Counted from the stretch's first letter, positions 1 through 7,713 are shown. The stretch is DNA of 45,094 bases from Bryobacterales bacterium (GCA_020852755.1 JADZAF010000023.1:1-45094); one strand, 5' to 3'. Notes: generated from the letters alone by a model not told the origin. Numbers and translations are program-made.

Positions 1-110
1 CCTGCCTGAAGCGAGAGCTTCCAGGAGAGCCGGATGCGGGAAATCTGCACGTCCGGTTCGACGAGGGGAGAGGAGGTCGCGCCCTTGCGTCGCCCCCTCT
101 CCTACTCTAC
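1..110 (+). mobile_element. 3' end of a group II intron (domains V and VI), truncated by the window edge
   Basis: Bases 27-59 fold as a group II intron domain V. The lower helix pairs GAGCCGGA with TCCGGTTC (8 bp), there is a two-base AC bulge, and the upper stem closes on a GAAA-type loop. The AGC catalytic triad lies at the 5' side. Bases 63-110 form a domain VI hairpin (GGAGAGG 67-73 with CCTCTCC 96-102) with an unpaired A at 104, six bases before the predicted 3' end CTCTAC at 110; this is the usual branch-point geometry. The reverse transcriptase/maturase would lie upstream, outside the window. The downstream exon starts at 111, exactly where the 65-bp repeat begins. The subclass cannot be decided from the 3' end alone. 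Confidence 0.82.
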
Positions 111-278
111 CGGCTCGGTATGCACGGCGGCATGAGGAAACCCGGGGGCTGAAGCGCAACCGCTTCCTTCGGTCGCGGCTCGGTGTGCACGGCGGCATGA
201 GGAAACCCGGGGGCTGAAGCGCAACCGCTTCCTCCGGTCGCGGCTCGGTGTGCACGGCGGCATGAGGAAACCCGGGGG
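111..278. repeat. 65-bp tandem repeat, 2.6 copies
   Basis: Units lie at 111-175, 176-240 and 241-278 (partial). They differ at only a few positions (for example TATGCAC versus TGTGCAC, and TTCGG versus TCCGG). Each full unit holds a perfect small hairpin, GAAGCG-CAAC-CGCTTC (151-166 and 216-231). The sequence looks like a REP-type intergenic repeat. The unit edge coincides with the 3' splice site of the group II intron, so the intron probably inserted inside a copy of this repeat. Confidence 0.9.
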
Positions 279-287
279 ACGCCGTTT

Positions 288-311
288 CCGAGCCGCGACC
301 GAAGGGAGCGG
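288..311. repeat. Inverted copy of the repeat core
   Basis: The 24 bases 288-311 are the reverse complement of 160-183 (in the tandem repeat) with one mismatch. Transcribed together they would form a strong GC-rich stem just upstream of the enolase-superfamily gene. It could act as a transcription end or RNA-stability element. There is no T-tract, so I do not call it an intrinsic terminator. Confidence 0.75.
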
Positions 312-377
312 GTGGACGCGGGTCCCGACCGCTTGGCGGCGGTCGCAGTCCGGGTGAACTCCAGCCCCGATTGGAGT

Positions 378-1670
378 ATGTTCTCAGATATGCCCCTGCG
401 ATTCGAACATCCGCAGGCCGGGGAACCTCTCCGGGCTCTGCCGGCGGCTTCGCGCCGCCGGTTCCTGGCTTGTCTGCTTCCAGCCGTCACGGCCGGGCTG
501 CTGGATCCGGTGCGGGCGCTGGCGCGCGCGGTCAAGCCGGTCCGGATCAAGAGCATCGACATCTTCCCCATCGAAATCCCCACGCCCGAGGAAGAAGCCC
601 AGCGAGGCCTCTACAACCGGTACACGGTTTACCGGGTGGAAACCGACGTGGGGGTGACCGGCTACTCGTTCGACCGCGGCACCGACTACCTGCAACTCGA
701 CCGGGCTATCCGGCCGGCCTTCACCGGCAAGGACTTGTTCGCGATCGAGGAGCACCTCAAGGCCGGGTTGGGCCGCTGGGGCGGGTTGGAGCATGCCCTG
801 TGGGATGCCATTGGGCGCATCGCCGGTCAGCCCGTCTACCGCATGCTGGGCGGAGCGAAGACGCGGCTGGACGTCTACCTGACGGCCATCTGGCGGGGCA
901 AGGCCGATCAATCGCAGGTGCCCTTCAAGGATCAGGCCGCGGCTGCCGCGGCTTACCAAAAGGCGGGCTACGGGGGGATGAAGATCCGCGCCTGGCGGCC
1001 CAACCCCCTGGACGATGCCGAGGCCTGCGGGGAGATCCGCCGGGCTACCGGTCCGGACTTCGCCATCATGGTGGACCGGACGGCCAACCTCAACGGTCTG
1101 TGGGATTACGCGACCGGGCTGAGGGTGGCGCGCGCGCTGGAAGCGCACGGCGTGAGCTGGCTGGAAGAGCCGTTCCACCGCGACGATTTCCTGTCGCACG
1201 CCAGGCTGGCGCGGGAGTGCCGGATTCAGATCACCGGGGGAGAACGGTTCCAGGGGCTCGACGCGTACCGCGAGGCCCTCGTCCAGCAGAGCTACGATCT
1301 GCTGAACCCCGACTGCGTCATCGCCGGCGGGATTTTCACCGTCTGCAAGATTGCAGCCCTGGCCCAGGCGTTTCACGTCCCGGTAGTGATGCACGGCGCG
1401 ATGGGACTGCGCCTGGCCGGCTGGCTGCAAGCCAGCGCGGCGATCGGAGCGGACTGGCAGGAACTGGCCCTGATCACGCCTCCTCTGATGCCCGAACAGC
1501 AGTGGACCCCGGCCCTGCGGGTGTTGCGCTCGAAGTCGGTGTTCACGCTCTCCGGCGGCCGGATCGAGGTCCCCCAAGGGCCGGGCCTGGGCCTGGACGT
1601 GGACGAGGAAGCGGTCCAGCGCTTCCGGGTGGCCCAGGCGAGAAGCTTCTACCCGCAATACTCGGAATGA
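378..1670 (+). CDS. Enolase-superfamily (mandelate racemase/muconate lactonizing) protein, Tat-exported
   Basis: The protein has about 430 residues from ATG 378 (ATG 390 is an alternative; GGAG at 373-376 fits the second better). The N-terminus has a twin-arginine signal (SRRRFL near residues 26-30, then a hydrophobic stretch ending near RALA), which is unusual for this normally cytoplasmic family. Metal and catalytic positions can be aligned with mandelate racemase by spacing: K202-x-R204, D233, E263, E289, D312 and H339. The second base position is Arg (KIR) rather than the usual Lys of KxK. Members of the family abstract a proton alpha to a carboxylate, commonly in sugar-acid dehydration or racemisation. 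The substrate cannot be read from the sequence. It lies 100 bp upstream of the corrinoid cassette, which has its own promoter candidate. Confidence 0.85.
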   Translation: MFSDMPLRFEHPQAGEPLRALPAASRRRFLACLLPAVTAGLLDPVRALARAVKPVRIKSIDIFPIEIPTPEEEAQRGLYNRYTVYRVETDVGVTGYSFDRGTDYLQLDRAIRPAFTGKDLFAIEEHLKAGLGRWGGLEHALWDAIGRIAGQPVYRMLGGAKTRLDVYLTAIWRGKADQSQVPFKDQAAAAAAYQKAGYGGMKIRAWRPNPLDDAEACGEIRRATGPDFAIMVDRTANLNGLWDYATGLRVARALEAHGVSWLEEPFHRDDFLSHARLARECRIQITGGERFQGLDAYREALVQQSYDLLNPDCVIAGGIFTVCKIAALAQAFHVPVVMHGAMGLRLAGWLQASAAIGADWQELALITPPLMPEQQWTPALRVLRSKSVFTLSGGRIEVPQGPGLGLDVDEEAVQRFRVAQARSFYPQYSE

Positions 1671-1733
1671 GCGGCTCCGCCCGGGGCATCCGGTTCGTGA
1701 AGCACAATCCGGCCTCCACCGGACAATTGTGTC

Positions 1734-1742
1734 TGGTACACT
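1734..1742 (+). promoter_or_regulatory. Extended -10 promoter candidate for the corrinoid cassette
   Basis: TGG-TACACT matches the extended -10 pattern TGn-TANNNT. The predicted start near 1749 would leave a roughly 20-base leader containing GTGAGGTG (1760-1767) ahead of the ATG at 1771. No convincing -35 is visible. Confidence 0.45.
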
Positions 1743-1770
1743 GAACTGTCAATCTTTTCGTGAGGTGTTC

Positions 1771-2412
1771 ATGGCAGACTATTCCCGACTCTACGACGCG
1801 ATTTTGAACGGCGACGCCAAGACCGCGATTGCGGTCACCAAGGAAGCGATTGCCGCCGATGCGGATCCCCTGGAGCTTGTCTCGAAGTACATGATCCCGG
1901 CCATGGACGAAACCGGCAAGCGCTTCGAGTGCGAAGAGTACTTCGTGCCGGAACTGCTGCTGGCGGCGCGCGCCATGAAAGGCTCTCTGGAGCTGATCCG
2001 GCCTCTGCTGACGGCGCGCGGAGCGCAGCCGGCCGGCCGGGTGGTCATCGGGACGGTAAAGGGAGACCTGCACGATATCGGGAAGAATCTGGTTTCCTCG
2101 ATGTTGGAAGGGGGCGGATTTGAAGTGATCGACCTGGGCGCCGATGTGGCTCCCGACAAGTTCGTCGATGCCGTCAAATCGCACAATGCCAACATCGTCT
2201 GCCTGTCCGCGCTGCTCACCGTGACCATGCCGTCGATGAAGAACACGGTCGAGGCGCTCAAGATCGCGGGCGTGCGGGAACAGGTCCGGGTACTGATCGG
2301 AGGGGCGCCCGTCACCCAGCAGTACGCCGACGAGATCGGCGCCGACGGATACGGGGAGAATGCCACGGTGGCCGTGAGCCTGGCGCGAAAGATGGTGGCG
2401 GCCAACGCCTGA
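1771..2412 (+). CDS. Methyltransferase cognate corrinoid protein (B12-binding, MtaC/MtbC type)
   Basis: The protein has 213 residues from ATG 1771, with GTGAGGTG a few bases upstream. An N-terminal helical B12-binding cap (about residues 1-85) is followed by a Rossmann-type cobalamin domain (about 90-213). The signature GDLHDIGKN is present, with His101 as the expected lower axial cobalt ligand, then SALLT and GGAPV motifs of the nucleotide-tail pocket. Family members shuttle a methyl group between a substrate-specific methyltransferase and an acceptor methyltransferase in the cytoplasm. The two genes downstream (DUF1638 and an MtaA/CmuA-like protein) make this a corrinoid methyl-transfer cassette. 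The substrate is unknown. Confidence 0.93.
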   Translation: MADYSRLYDAILNGDAKTAIAVTKEAIAADADPLELVSKYMIPAMDETGKRFECEEYFVPELLLAARAMKGSLELIRPLLTARGAQPAGRVVIGTVKGDLHDIGKNLVSSMLEGGGFEVIDLGADVAPDKFVDAVKSHNANIVCLSALLTVTMPSMKNTVEALKIAGVREQVRVLIGGAPVTQQYADEIGADGYGENATVAVSLARKMVAANA

Positions 2413-2477
2413 CGGAGCCAGACCGGCCGGCTCTGACAGCCGGCCGCTCCGGTCCATCCGGCGCCCAAGCGGACCGC

Positions 2478-3227
2478 ATGCGCCTGAAGCTCATCAGTTG
2501 CGAGATCTTTTACCGGGAAATGTGCGCGGCCGTGGCGCGTTCGCCCAACATGGTGGACGTGGAGTTCCTGCCCAAGGGGCTGCACGACATCGGCTCCGGG
2601 CCCATGCTGGAGCGGCTCCAGGCGGCCGTGGACGCGGTGGACGATTCCTGCTATGACGCCGTGATCCTGGGCTACGGGCTGTGCGGCATGGGACTGGTGG
2701 GCCTCACCGCCCGGGGCATTCCGGTGGTGCTGCCCCGGGCGCACGACTGCATCACGCACTTCCTGGGAAGCAAGGAGCGCTACGCTGAGTATTTTCAGAA
2801 CCATCCCGGAGTCTACTTCAAGACCACGGGCTGGATCGAGCGGGGGTCGGCCCTCGGGCAGTTGACTCAGCAAGCGCTAAGAAAATCGGGGCTGGGCTAC
2901 TCATACCAGGAACTCGTGGAGAAGTACGGGGAGGACAATGCCAGGTTCCTGTACGAGCAGCTCTGCGACACCACTCGCAACTACCAGCAGTTCACTTATA
3001 TTGAGATGGGAGTGGAGGCGGATGCGCGCTTCGAGCGGGCCACGCGCGAGGAAGCAGCCCGGCGGGGCTGGCGCTTCGAGAAGATCCGCGGGGACATGTC
3101 GCTGATCGAGAAACTGGTGGACTCCGAGTGGGACGACGCCGACTTTCTGGTCGTGCCGCCCGGCTGGCGGGTGGTCGCCCGCTACGACGAAAGCGTGGTG
3201 GGAGCGGAGGAGGCGCCCCATGAATAG
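2478..3227 (+). CDS. DUF1638 family protein
   Basis: The protein has 249 residues, starting at ATG 2478, 65 bp after the corrinoid protein. The N-terminal LKLISCEIF, a central GYGLCGMGL glycine/cysteine loop and the PRAHDCITHFLG segment are recognisable DUF1638 features. The family has no settled biochemical role known to me, but it often sits beside corrinoid proteins and UroD-type methyltransferases, as here. The stop overlaps the next start by 8 bp (3220-3227), so translation of the two is probably coupled and the products may work together. Conserved Cys and His residues (C8, C71, H92, C94 region) could bind metal or corrinoid; that is inference. Confidence 0.85.
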   Translation: MRLKLISCEIFYREMCAAVARSPNMVDVEFLPKGLHDIGSGPMLERLQAAVDAVDDSCYDAVILGYGLCGMGLVGLTARGIPVVLPRAHDCITHFLGSKERYAEYFQNHPGVYFKTTGWIERGSALGQLTQQALRKSGLGYSYQELVEKYGEDNARFLYEQLCDTTRNYQQFTYIEMGVEADARFERATREEAARRGWRFEKIRGDMSLIEKLVDSEWDDADFLVVPPGWRVVARYDESVVGAEEAPHE

Positions 3228-4236
3228 CCGGGAGCGGGTTCTTGCCATGATCGAGGGCCGCCCGGTGGACCGGCTGCCCTTCATGCCCATCACCATGATG
3301 TTCGCGGCGCGGCAGGCGGGCGTGAAGTATCGCGACTACGTCCGCGATTACCGTGTCCTGGTGGATGCGCAGTTGCGCGTCGCGGAGAAGTTCGACATCG
3401 ACCACGTTTCCGCCATCTCGGATCCGGCCCGCGAGCCCGCCGACCTGGGCGCCGCCCTGGAGTGGTTCGAGGACCAGCCTCCCGCCCTGGTCGAGTCGCA
3501 GGCCCTGCTGGCCGACAAGAGCCGGCTGACAACCCTGCGCCCGGCCGATCCGCTTGGGGGCGGCCGCATGCATGACCGTGTCAACGCCGTCGCGCTGTTC
3601 AAGCAGCGGGTGGGCGGAGAGAAGCTGATTGAAGGCTGGGTGGAGGGTCCTTGCGCCGAGGCGGCCGACCTGCGCGGCATCAACACCCTTATGGTGGACT
3701 TCTTCGACGATCCTGGGTTCGTGCGCGACCTCTTCGAGTTCTCGGTGCAGATGGAGCTCGGCTTCGCCAGGGCCCAGGTCGAGGCCGGGGCGGACATCAT
3801 CGGCGTGGGCGACGCGGCCGCTTCGCTGGTGGGCCCCGCCATCTACGACGAGTTCGTCTGGCCGTACGAGCAGAAGCTGGTGGACGGGCTGCACGCCCTG
3901 GGGACACGGGTGCGCCTGCACATTTGCGGCAAGACCCGGAAGCTGTTCGGCGGCATGGGCCGGTTGGGCTGCGAGATTGTGGACCTGGACTATCCCGCTC
4001 CCATCGCCGAGGCCCGTGCAACCATGGGTCCCGGCCAGGTGCTGCTGGGCAACGTGGAGCCGGTGGGCGTGCTCAAGAACGGAATGCCCGAGTCCATCGG
4101 CGCGGCCATCGCCGCCTGCCACCGGGCCGCCGGGCCGCGCTACATCGTGGGCGCCGGATGCGAAGTGGTGCGCGACACGCCGGACGGGAACCTGCGCGCT
4201 TTGCGCGATTACGCACGTTCGCAGCCCGCGGCGTAG
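3220..4236 (+). CDS. Uroporphyrinogen decarboxylase-like methyltransferase (MtaA/CmuA family)
   Basis: The protein has 338 residues. It opens with NSRERVLAMIEGRPVDRLPF, the typical UroD/MtaA N-terminus, and follows a TIM-barrel pattern throughout. The zinc ligands of MtaA/MtbA-type methyltransferases are present: H234-x-C236 (HIC) and C314 (GAGCEV), with spacing as in the archaeal enzymes. This supports corrinoid-linked methyl transfer over porphyrin decarboxylation. It overlaps the DUF1638 gene by 8 bp. MtaA proteins move methyl from the corrinoid protein to a thiol, while some relatives (CmuA, MtgB-like) demethylate substrates. Which half-reaction this one performs is not decidable here, and a second methyltransferase is not in the cassette. 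Confidence 0.88.
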   Translation: MNSRERVLAMIEGRPVDRLPFMPITMMFAARQAGVKYRDYVRDYRVLVDAQLRVAEKFDIDHVSAISDPAREPADLGAALEWFEDQPPALVESQALLADKSRLTTLRPADPLGGGRMHDRVNAVALFKQRVGGEKLIEGWVEGPCAEAADLRGINTLMVDFFDDPGFVRDLFEFSVQMELGFARAQVEAGADIIGVGDAAASLVGPAIYDEFVWPYEQKLVDGLHALGTRVRLHICGKTRKLFGGMGRLGCEIVDLDYPAPIAEARATMGPGQVLLGNVEPVGVLKNGMPESIGAAIAACHRAAGPRYIVGAGCEVVRDTPDGNLRALRDYARSQPAA

Positions 4237-4269
4237 CGTCGAATTCAGATAACCACACCTTGAACTCGC

Positions 4270-4275
4270 TATAAT
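4270..4275 (+). promoter_or_regulatory. -10 element, probably giving a leaderless transcript
   Basis: A perfect TATAAT lies six bases before the GTG at 4282. Initiation 7 bases downstream would fall on the start codon. No Shine-Dalgarno sequence precedes the GTG. The -35 region is weak. Confidence 0.55.
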
Positions 4276-4281
4276 CCAGTT

Positions 4282-5571
4282 GTGAGCCAGGCCTCGAGAA
4301 ACGGGGCGAGCCTGAGTTTCGACGCTTGCGTTGAGAAGTGGCAATCGAGCGACCGGTTCCACATCTACGTGGCGCAAGACTGCAATCTCCGGTGCGCCTA
4401 CTGTTTTAACCGCCACGGCACGTTCGGCCGCACGCCCGGACGCATGGACCTGGAGACCGCCCGGGCGGCGGCGCGATTCGTCTGGGAACACAGAAAGCGA
4501 GAATCGCCGCGGCTGGCCGTGCGCTTTCCCGGCGGGGAACCTTTCCTGGGGCGCGAGGCGATGTTCGAGATCATCCGCACGCTGCGGCGCGCGGCGGAGA
4601 GGGACGGCTGCAAGGTGCAGTTCTCCATCGACACCAACGGCACCCTGCTGGACGACAGCGCCCTGGAATTCCTGGACCAGGCCGGCGGCGTGCAGATCAA
4701 CGTGAGCATCGACGGAGGCCGGGCAGCAACCGACGCGCTGCGCCGCGGGCCACAGGGAGGCGGTGTCTGGGACCGGGTGGTGCGCAATATCCGGCGGGTG
4801 CGCGGGCATGACGGCGTCACGCTGGGCGTCAGCGCCGTGCTCACCCGGGACAACTGCGACGCCGCCGCAGTGCTGGCGAGACTGCGGAGGATGGACTTCC
4901 GGCACATCACGCTCACCGATGTATGGGTGTCACCCCTGAACCCGCGCAGCGAATTCGTGGACATCGGGGAGCCGGAGGAAGGTTTCTTTCTGGAATCCAT
5001 GGTCGCAGCGCTGGCCTGCTATTTCCGGGACCTGGCCGCAGCCATGCAGGAAGCGAGGCCGCCGGAATACTTCCTGGCTAACGTGGCGGCCGTGCTGAAA
5101 GCCGCCCAGCCGGCCCGGGCCGACACGATGCCGCGCCGCTGCGCCGGAAGCGCGCCGGCCATCGACTGTAACGGCGACCTGATACCCTGTGCCGGAATGG
5201 CGCATCTGCCGGCGGTGAAGATCGGCCACATTCTGACCGGCTTCGACAGCGAAGCCGTCCGCAGGTTCCACTCCGCCCCGTTGTCGGTCGCCGAAGTGAG
5301 CAAGTGCCGGGTATGCTCGACCCGCCTGAGCTGCGGCGGGCCCTGCCTGCAGTTCGCTTCTCCTGAAAGCGATCTGGGGAATCTTCTTCCCGCGGAGGCC
5401 TACTGCCGCTTGCGCCGGCGCGAGGCGCGCCTGGGTGCAATGGCCCTGGAAGCGCTGGCCCGGGAGCACGGCAGCCGGTGGCCTGCCCTGCTGGACTATG
5501 CCCGGGCGTGGTACGGGACTGACCCGGCTCCCGGCGAGTCTACTTCAGATACCGCTCCAGGAAGCGCGTAA
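4282..5571 (+). CDS. Radical SAM / SPASM domain protein
   Basis: The protein has 429 residues from GTG 4282. The radical SAM cluster motif is C34-NLR-C38-AY-C41, followed by the GGEP motif (FPGGEPFL). A SPASM domain follows near residues 285-375, with cysteines in CAGSAPAIDC, the LIPC segment, CRVC and SCGGPC, plus a final YC; these would hold two auxiliary Fe-S clusters. Relatives include anaerobic sulfatase maturases and RiPP-modifying enzymes. No small precursor-peptide gene or sulfatase is visible next to it. It lies 45 bp after the methyltransferase with its own TATAAT, so co-function is possible but not shown. Its last 32 bp overlap the convergent peptidase gene. Confidence 0.9.
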   Translation: MSQASRNGASLSFDACVEKWQSSDRFHIYVAQDCNLRCAYCFNRHGTFGRTPGRMDLETARAAARFVWEHRKRESPRLAVRFPGGEPFLGREAMFEIIRTLRRAAERDGCKVQFSIDTNGTLLDDSALEFLDQAGGVQINVSIDGGRAATDALRRGPQGGGVWDRVVRNIRRVRGHDGVTLGVSAVLTRDNCDAAAVLARLRRMDFRHITLTDVWVSPLNPRSEFVDIGEPEEGFFLESMVAALACYFRDLAAAMQEARPPEYFLANVAAVLKAAQPARADTMPRRCAGSAPAIDCNGDLIPCAGMAHLPAVKIGHILTGFDSEAVRRFHSAPLSVAEVSKCRVCSTRLSCGGPCLQFASPESDLGNLLPAEAYCRLRRREARLGAMALEALAREHGSRWPALLDYARAWYGTDPAPGESTSDTAPGSA

Positions 5572-7696
5572 GCGATTCCAGCATCTGCCTGCGCACCGGC
5601 CCGGTCACGCCGTGGGCCTTCTGCGGATAGATCAGCATCTCGAAGCTCCTGCCGGCTTTCTGCAGAGCGTCCGCCATCTGCAGCGTGTTCTGGAAGTGGA
5701 CGTTATCATCTTCGAAATTGTGGACCAGCAGCAGTTCGGCCTTCATGGCGCCGGCCTGGTGCAGCGGCGCGCTGCGGCGGTAGCCCTCCTGGTTGTCGCT
5801 CGGAAGGCCCATGTAGCGCTCTGTGTAGATGGTGTCGTAGTTGCGCCAGTCGGCGACCGGAGCACCGGCAATGCCCGCTCTGAACAGGCCGGGGGCATTC
5901 GCCAGGGTGTAGAGGGTCATGAAGCCGCCATAGCTCCAGCCATAGAGGCCCAGGCGCGCGGGATCGACGAAGCCCAACGACACCAGGCGGCGGATGCCTT
6001 CCTGCTGATCCTCCAGTTCGCGCGCGCCCAGGTTGCGGTGTACCACGGATTCGAAGGCGTGGCCCCGGCCTGCCGATCCGCGATTGTCGACCTGCCAGAC
6101 CACGAAGCCGCGATGGGCCAGCGCCTGGTCCCAACTGTTTCCAGCCCAGGCATTGCGCACCGATTGCGCGTGCGGGCCGCCGTAGACCATGACCACGGCG
6201 GGATACTTCCTGCCCGGCTGGAAGCCCGCCGGCCGGATCAGCCTGGCATACAGGGTCGTGCCGTCCGCTGCTTTCAGGGTCACGATTTCCGTGGGCCGGA
6301 TGTCGTACTCCTCGGCGTCCGTCCGGTCGCGCTCGTTGATCACCGCCAGTTGTGCGCCGTCCCGAGCGTGCAGCGTGCGGCCGGGGGGCGTGGTGAGACT
6401 GGAGTGCGAGTCCAGGTAATACTCGCGAGTCGGACTCATGGAGATGGTATGGGTGCCCGGAGCGGTGGTGAGGCGCCGCCGCTGCCTGCCGTTGAACTTC
6501 ACCTGGTAAAAGTGCCTCTCCAGGGGGCTTTGCTCGGTGGAAACGAAGAAGACCTCGCCGGCGTCTTCGTCCACGCCCGCGACTTCGGTGACTTCCCACT
6601 CCCCGCGGGTCAGGTGCTCCAGTTGCCGGCCGTCAATGCCGTAGAGGTACAGGTGGCGGAAGCCGGTCCGCTCGCTGGACCACAGGAAGCGCCTGCCGTC
6701 CCTGAGGAACCGCAGGTGGTCGTCCACGTTGACCCAGTAACGGTCCTCCTCGCGGAGCAGCAGGCGAGGCGGATCGCCGTTGAGAGGCGCCAGCAGCAGG
6801 TCCAGCCGGTTCTGGATGCGATTCAGGCGCTGGATGGCGAGGCCGCGCGAATTCGGCAGCCAGTCCACCCGTGCCAGCAGGGAATCGCGCGGGTCCCCGA
6901 GATCCAGCCAGCGGGTTGGACCTCCCTGCGCCGCCACTACCCCGGCCCGCACCTCGGCGTTCGGATCCCCGGCTTTAGGGTAGCGCTGCGGCTCGTACTT
7001 GCCACGGATGCTGAACAGCTCCACTTGCGGGAAGAGAGGCTCGCGGGCGATGTCGAACTGCAGGTAGGCCACGTACCGGGAATCCGGCGACCACCAGTGC
7101 GCGGTTGTCAGGAACAGCTCTTCCGGATAGACCCAGTCGAGCTCTCCATTGAGCAGCGTATTAGAGCCGTCGTGCGTGAGCCGCGTGATCCTGCGCGCGT
7201 CCAGTTCGAGGCAGTACAGGTCGTGGTTGCGCCGGAACGAGACCAGGCGGCCGTCCGGCGAGAGTTTCGGGTCTTCTTCCGCCACCCCGGTGTTCGTGAG
7301 TTGCTCCCAGCGGCCGTCAGTGAGGTGCAGGTAAAACAGATCGCCGCCCGCCTGCACCAGCATGCCGGTCCCCGAGGGCGCCCACTGAAAGGTCTGTTCG
7401 GAGACGTTGCGGTTGCGCCATGAAAAGGCCTCCGGCTCGGGGACTTTCGCCGCTGCCTCCTCCAGTCTGGCAAGCGATACGAGTTCCTTGCGGGCCTTGG
7501 CGGCGATTTCATACGACCAGATCCTCTTTTCCTCGACCCAGGCGAAGCTCTCCCCGCCGGGCGCCCACACCACGGAGGGGATCCCGCGCCGCTCGCCAGC
7601 CGCGGCAACCGCCTCGATGGTGACCGGCTTCTTCTGCTGGGCGAGGCAGAGCAGCCCGGCCAGCGGCAGTACCAGGACGAATCGCAAGAGAGGCAT
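5540..7696 (-). CDS. Secreted dipeptidyl-peptidase IV-type serine peptidase (S9B)
   Basis: The protein has 718 residues with a Sec signal peptide (residues 1-19, ending LCLAQ). The N-terminal half is a beta-propeller (DPP-IV N domain) with the DWVYPEE motif at about 187-193, whose Glu pair binds the substrate amino terminus. The C-terminal alpha/beta-hydrolase domain has GWSYGG (Ser588), EDDNVHF (Asp about 663) and KAHG (His695). It removes N-terminal dipeptides, typically X-Pro, from peptides in the periplasm or outside. Full length for the family. The ATG at 7696 is preceded by TATACT (7708-7713), leaving almost no leader. It overlaps the convergent radical SAM gene by 32 bp. Confidence 0.95.
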   Translation of the reverse strand: MPLLRFVLVLPLAGLLCLAQQKKPVTIEAVAAAGERRGIPSVVWAPGGESFAWVEEKRIWSYEIAAKARKELVSLARLEEAAAKVPEPEAFSWRNRNVSEQTFQWAPSGTGMLVQAGGDLFYLHLTDGRWEQLTNTGVAEEDPKLSPDGRLVSFRRNHDLYCLELDARRITRLTHDGSNTLLNGELDWVYPEELFLTTAHWWSPDSRYVAYLQFDIAREPLFPQVELFSIRGKYEPQRYPKAGDPNAEVRAGVVAAQGGPTRWLDLGDPRDSLLARVDWLPNSRGLAIQRLNRIQNRLDLLLAPLNGDPPRLLLREEDRYWVNVDDHLRFLRDGRRFLWSSERTGFRHLYLYGIDGRQLEHLTRGEWEVTEVAGVDEDAGEVFFVSTEQSPLERHFYQVKFNGRQRRRLTTAPGTHTISMSPTREYYLDSHSSLTTPPGRTLHARDGAQLAVINERDRTDAEEYDIRPTEIVTLKAADGTTLYARLIRPAGFQPGRKYPAVVMVYGGPHAQSVRNAWAGNSWDQALAHRGFVVWQVDNRGSAGRGHAFESVVHRNLGARELEDQQEGIRRLVSLGFVDPARLGLYGWSYGGFMTLYTLANAPGLFRAGIAGAPVADWRNYDTIYTERYMGLPSDNQEGYRRSAPLHQAGAMKAELLLVHNFEDDNVHFQNTLQMADALQKAGRSFEMLIYPQKAHGVTGPVRRQMLESLTRFLERYLK

Positions 7697-7707
7697 GGAT
7701 GGTTACC

Positions 7708-7713
7708 AGTATA
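7708..7713 (-). promoter_or_regulatory. -10 candidate for the DPP-IV gene
   Basis: On the minus strand the hexamer reads TATACT, 11 bases before the ATG at 7696. Transcription would start only a few bases before the start codon. No Shine-Dalgarno sequence is seen. Confidence 0.4.

Noticed and set aside
111..278. CRISPR array
   Set aside because: The repeat units are directly adjacent with no variable spacers, so this is a tandem repeat and not CRISPR.
2992..4905. Long minus-strand open frame opposite the DUF1638, methyltransferase and radical SAM genes
   Set aside because: It is a GC-rich antisense shadow: it crosses three well-supported plus-strand genes and has no recognisable motif.
5435..7423. 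662-codon plus-strand open frame opposite the DPP-IV gene
   Set aside because: The complementary strand encodes a full S9B peptidase with its complete catalytic triad; the antisense frame shows only low-complexity sequence.
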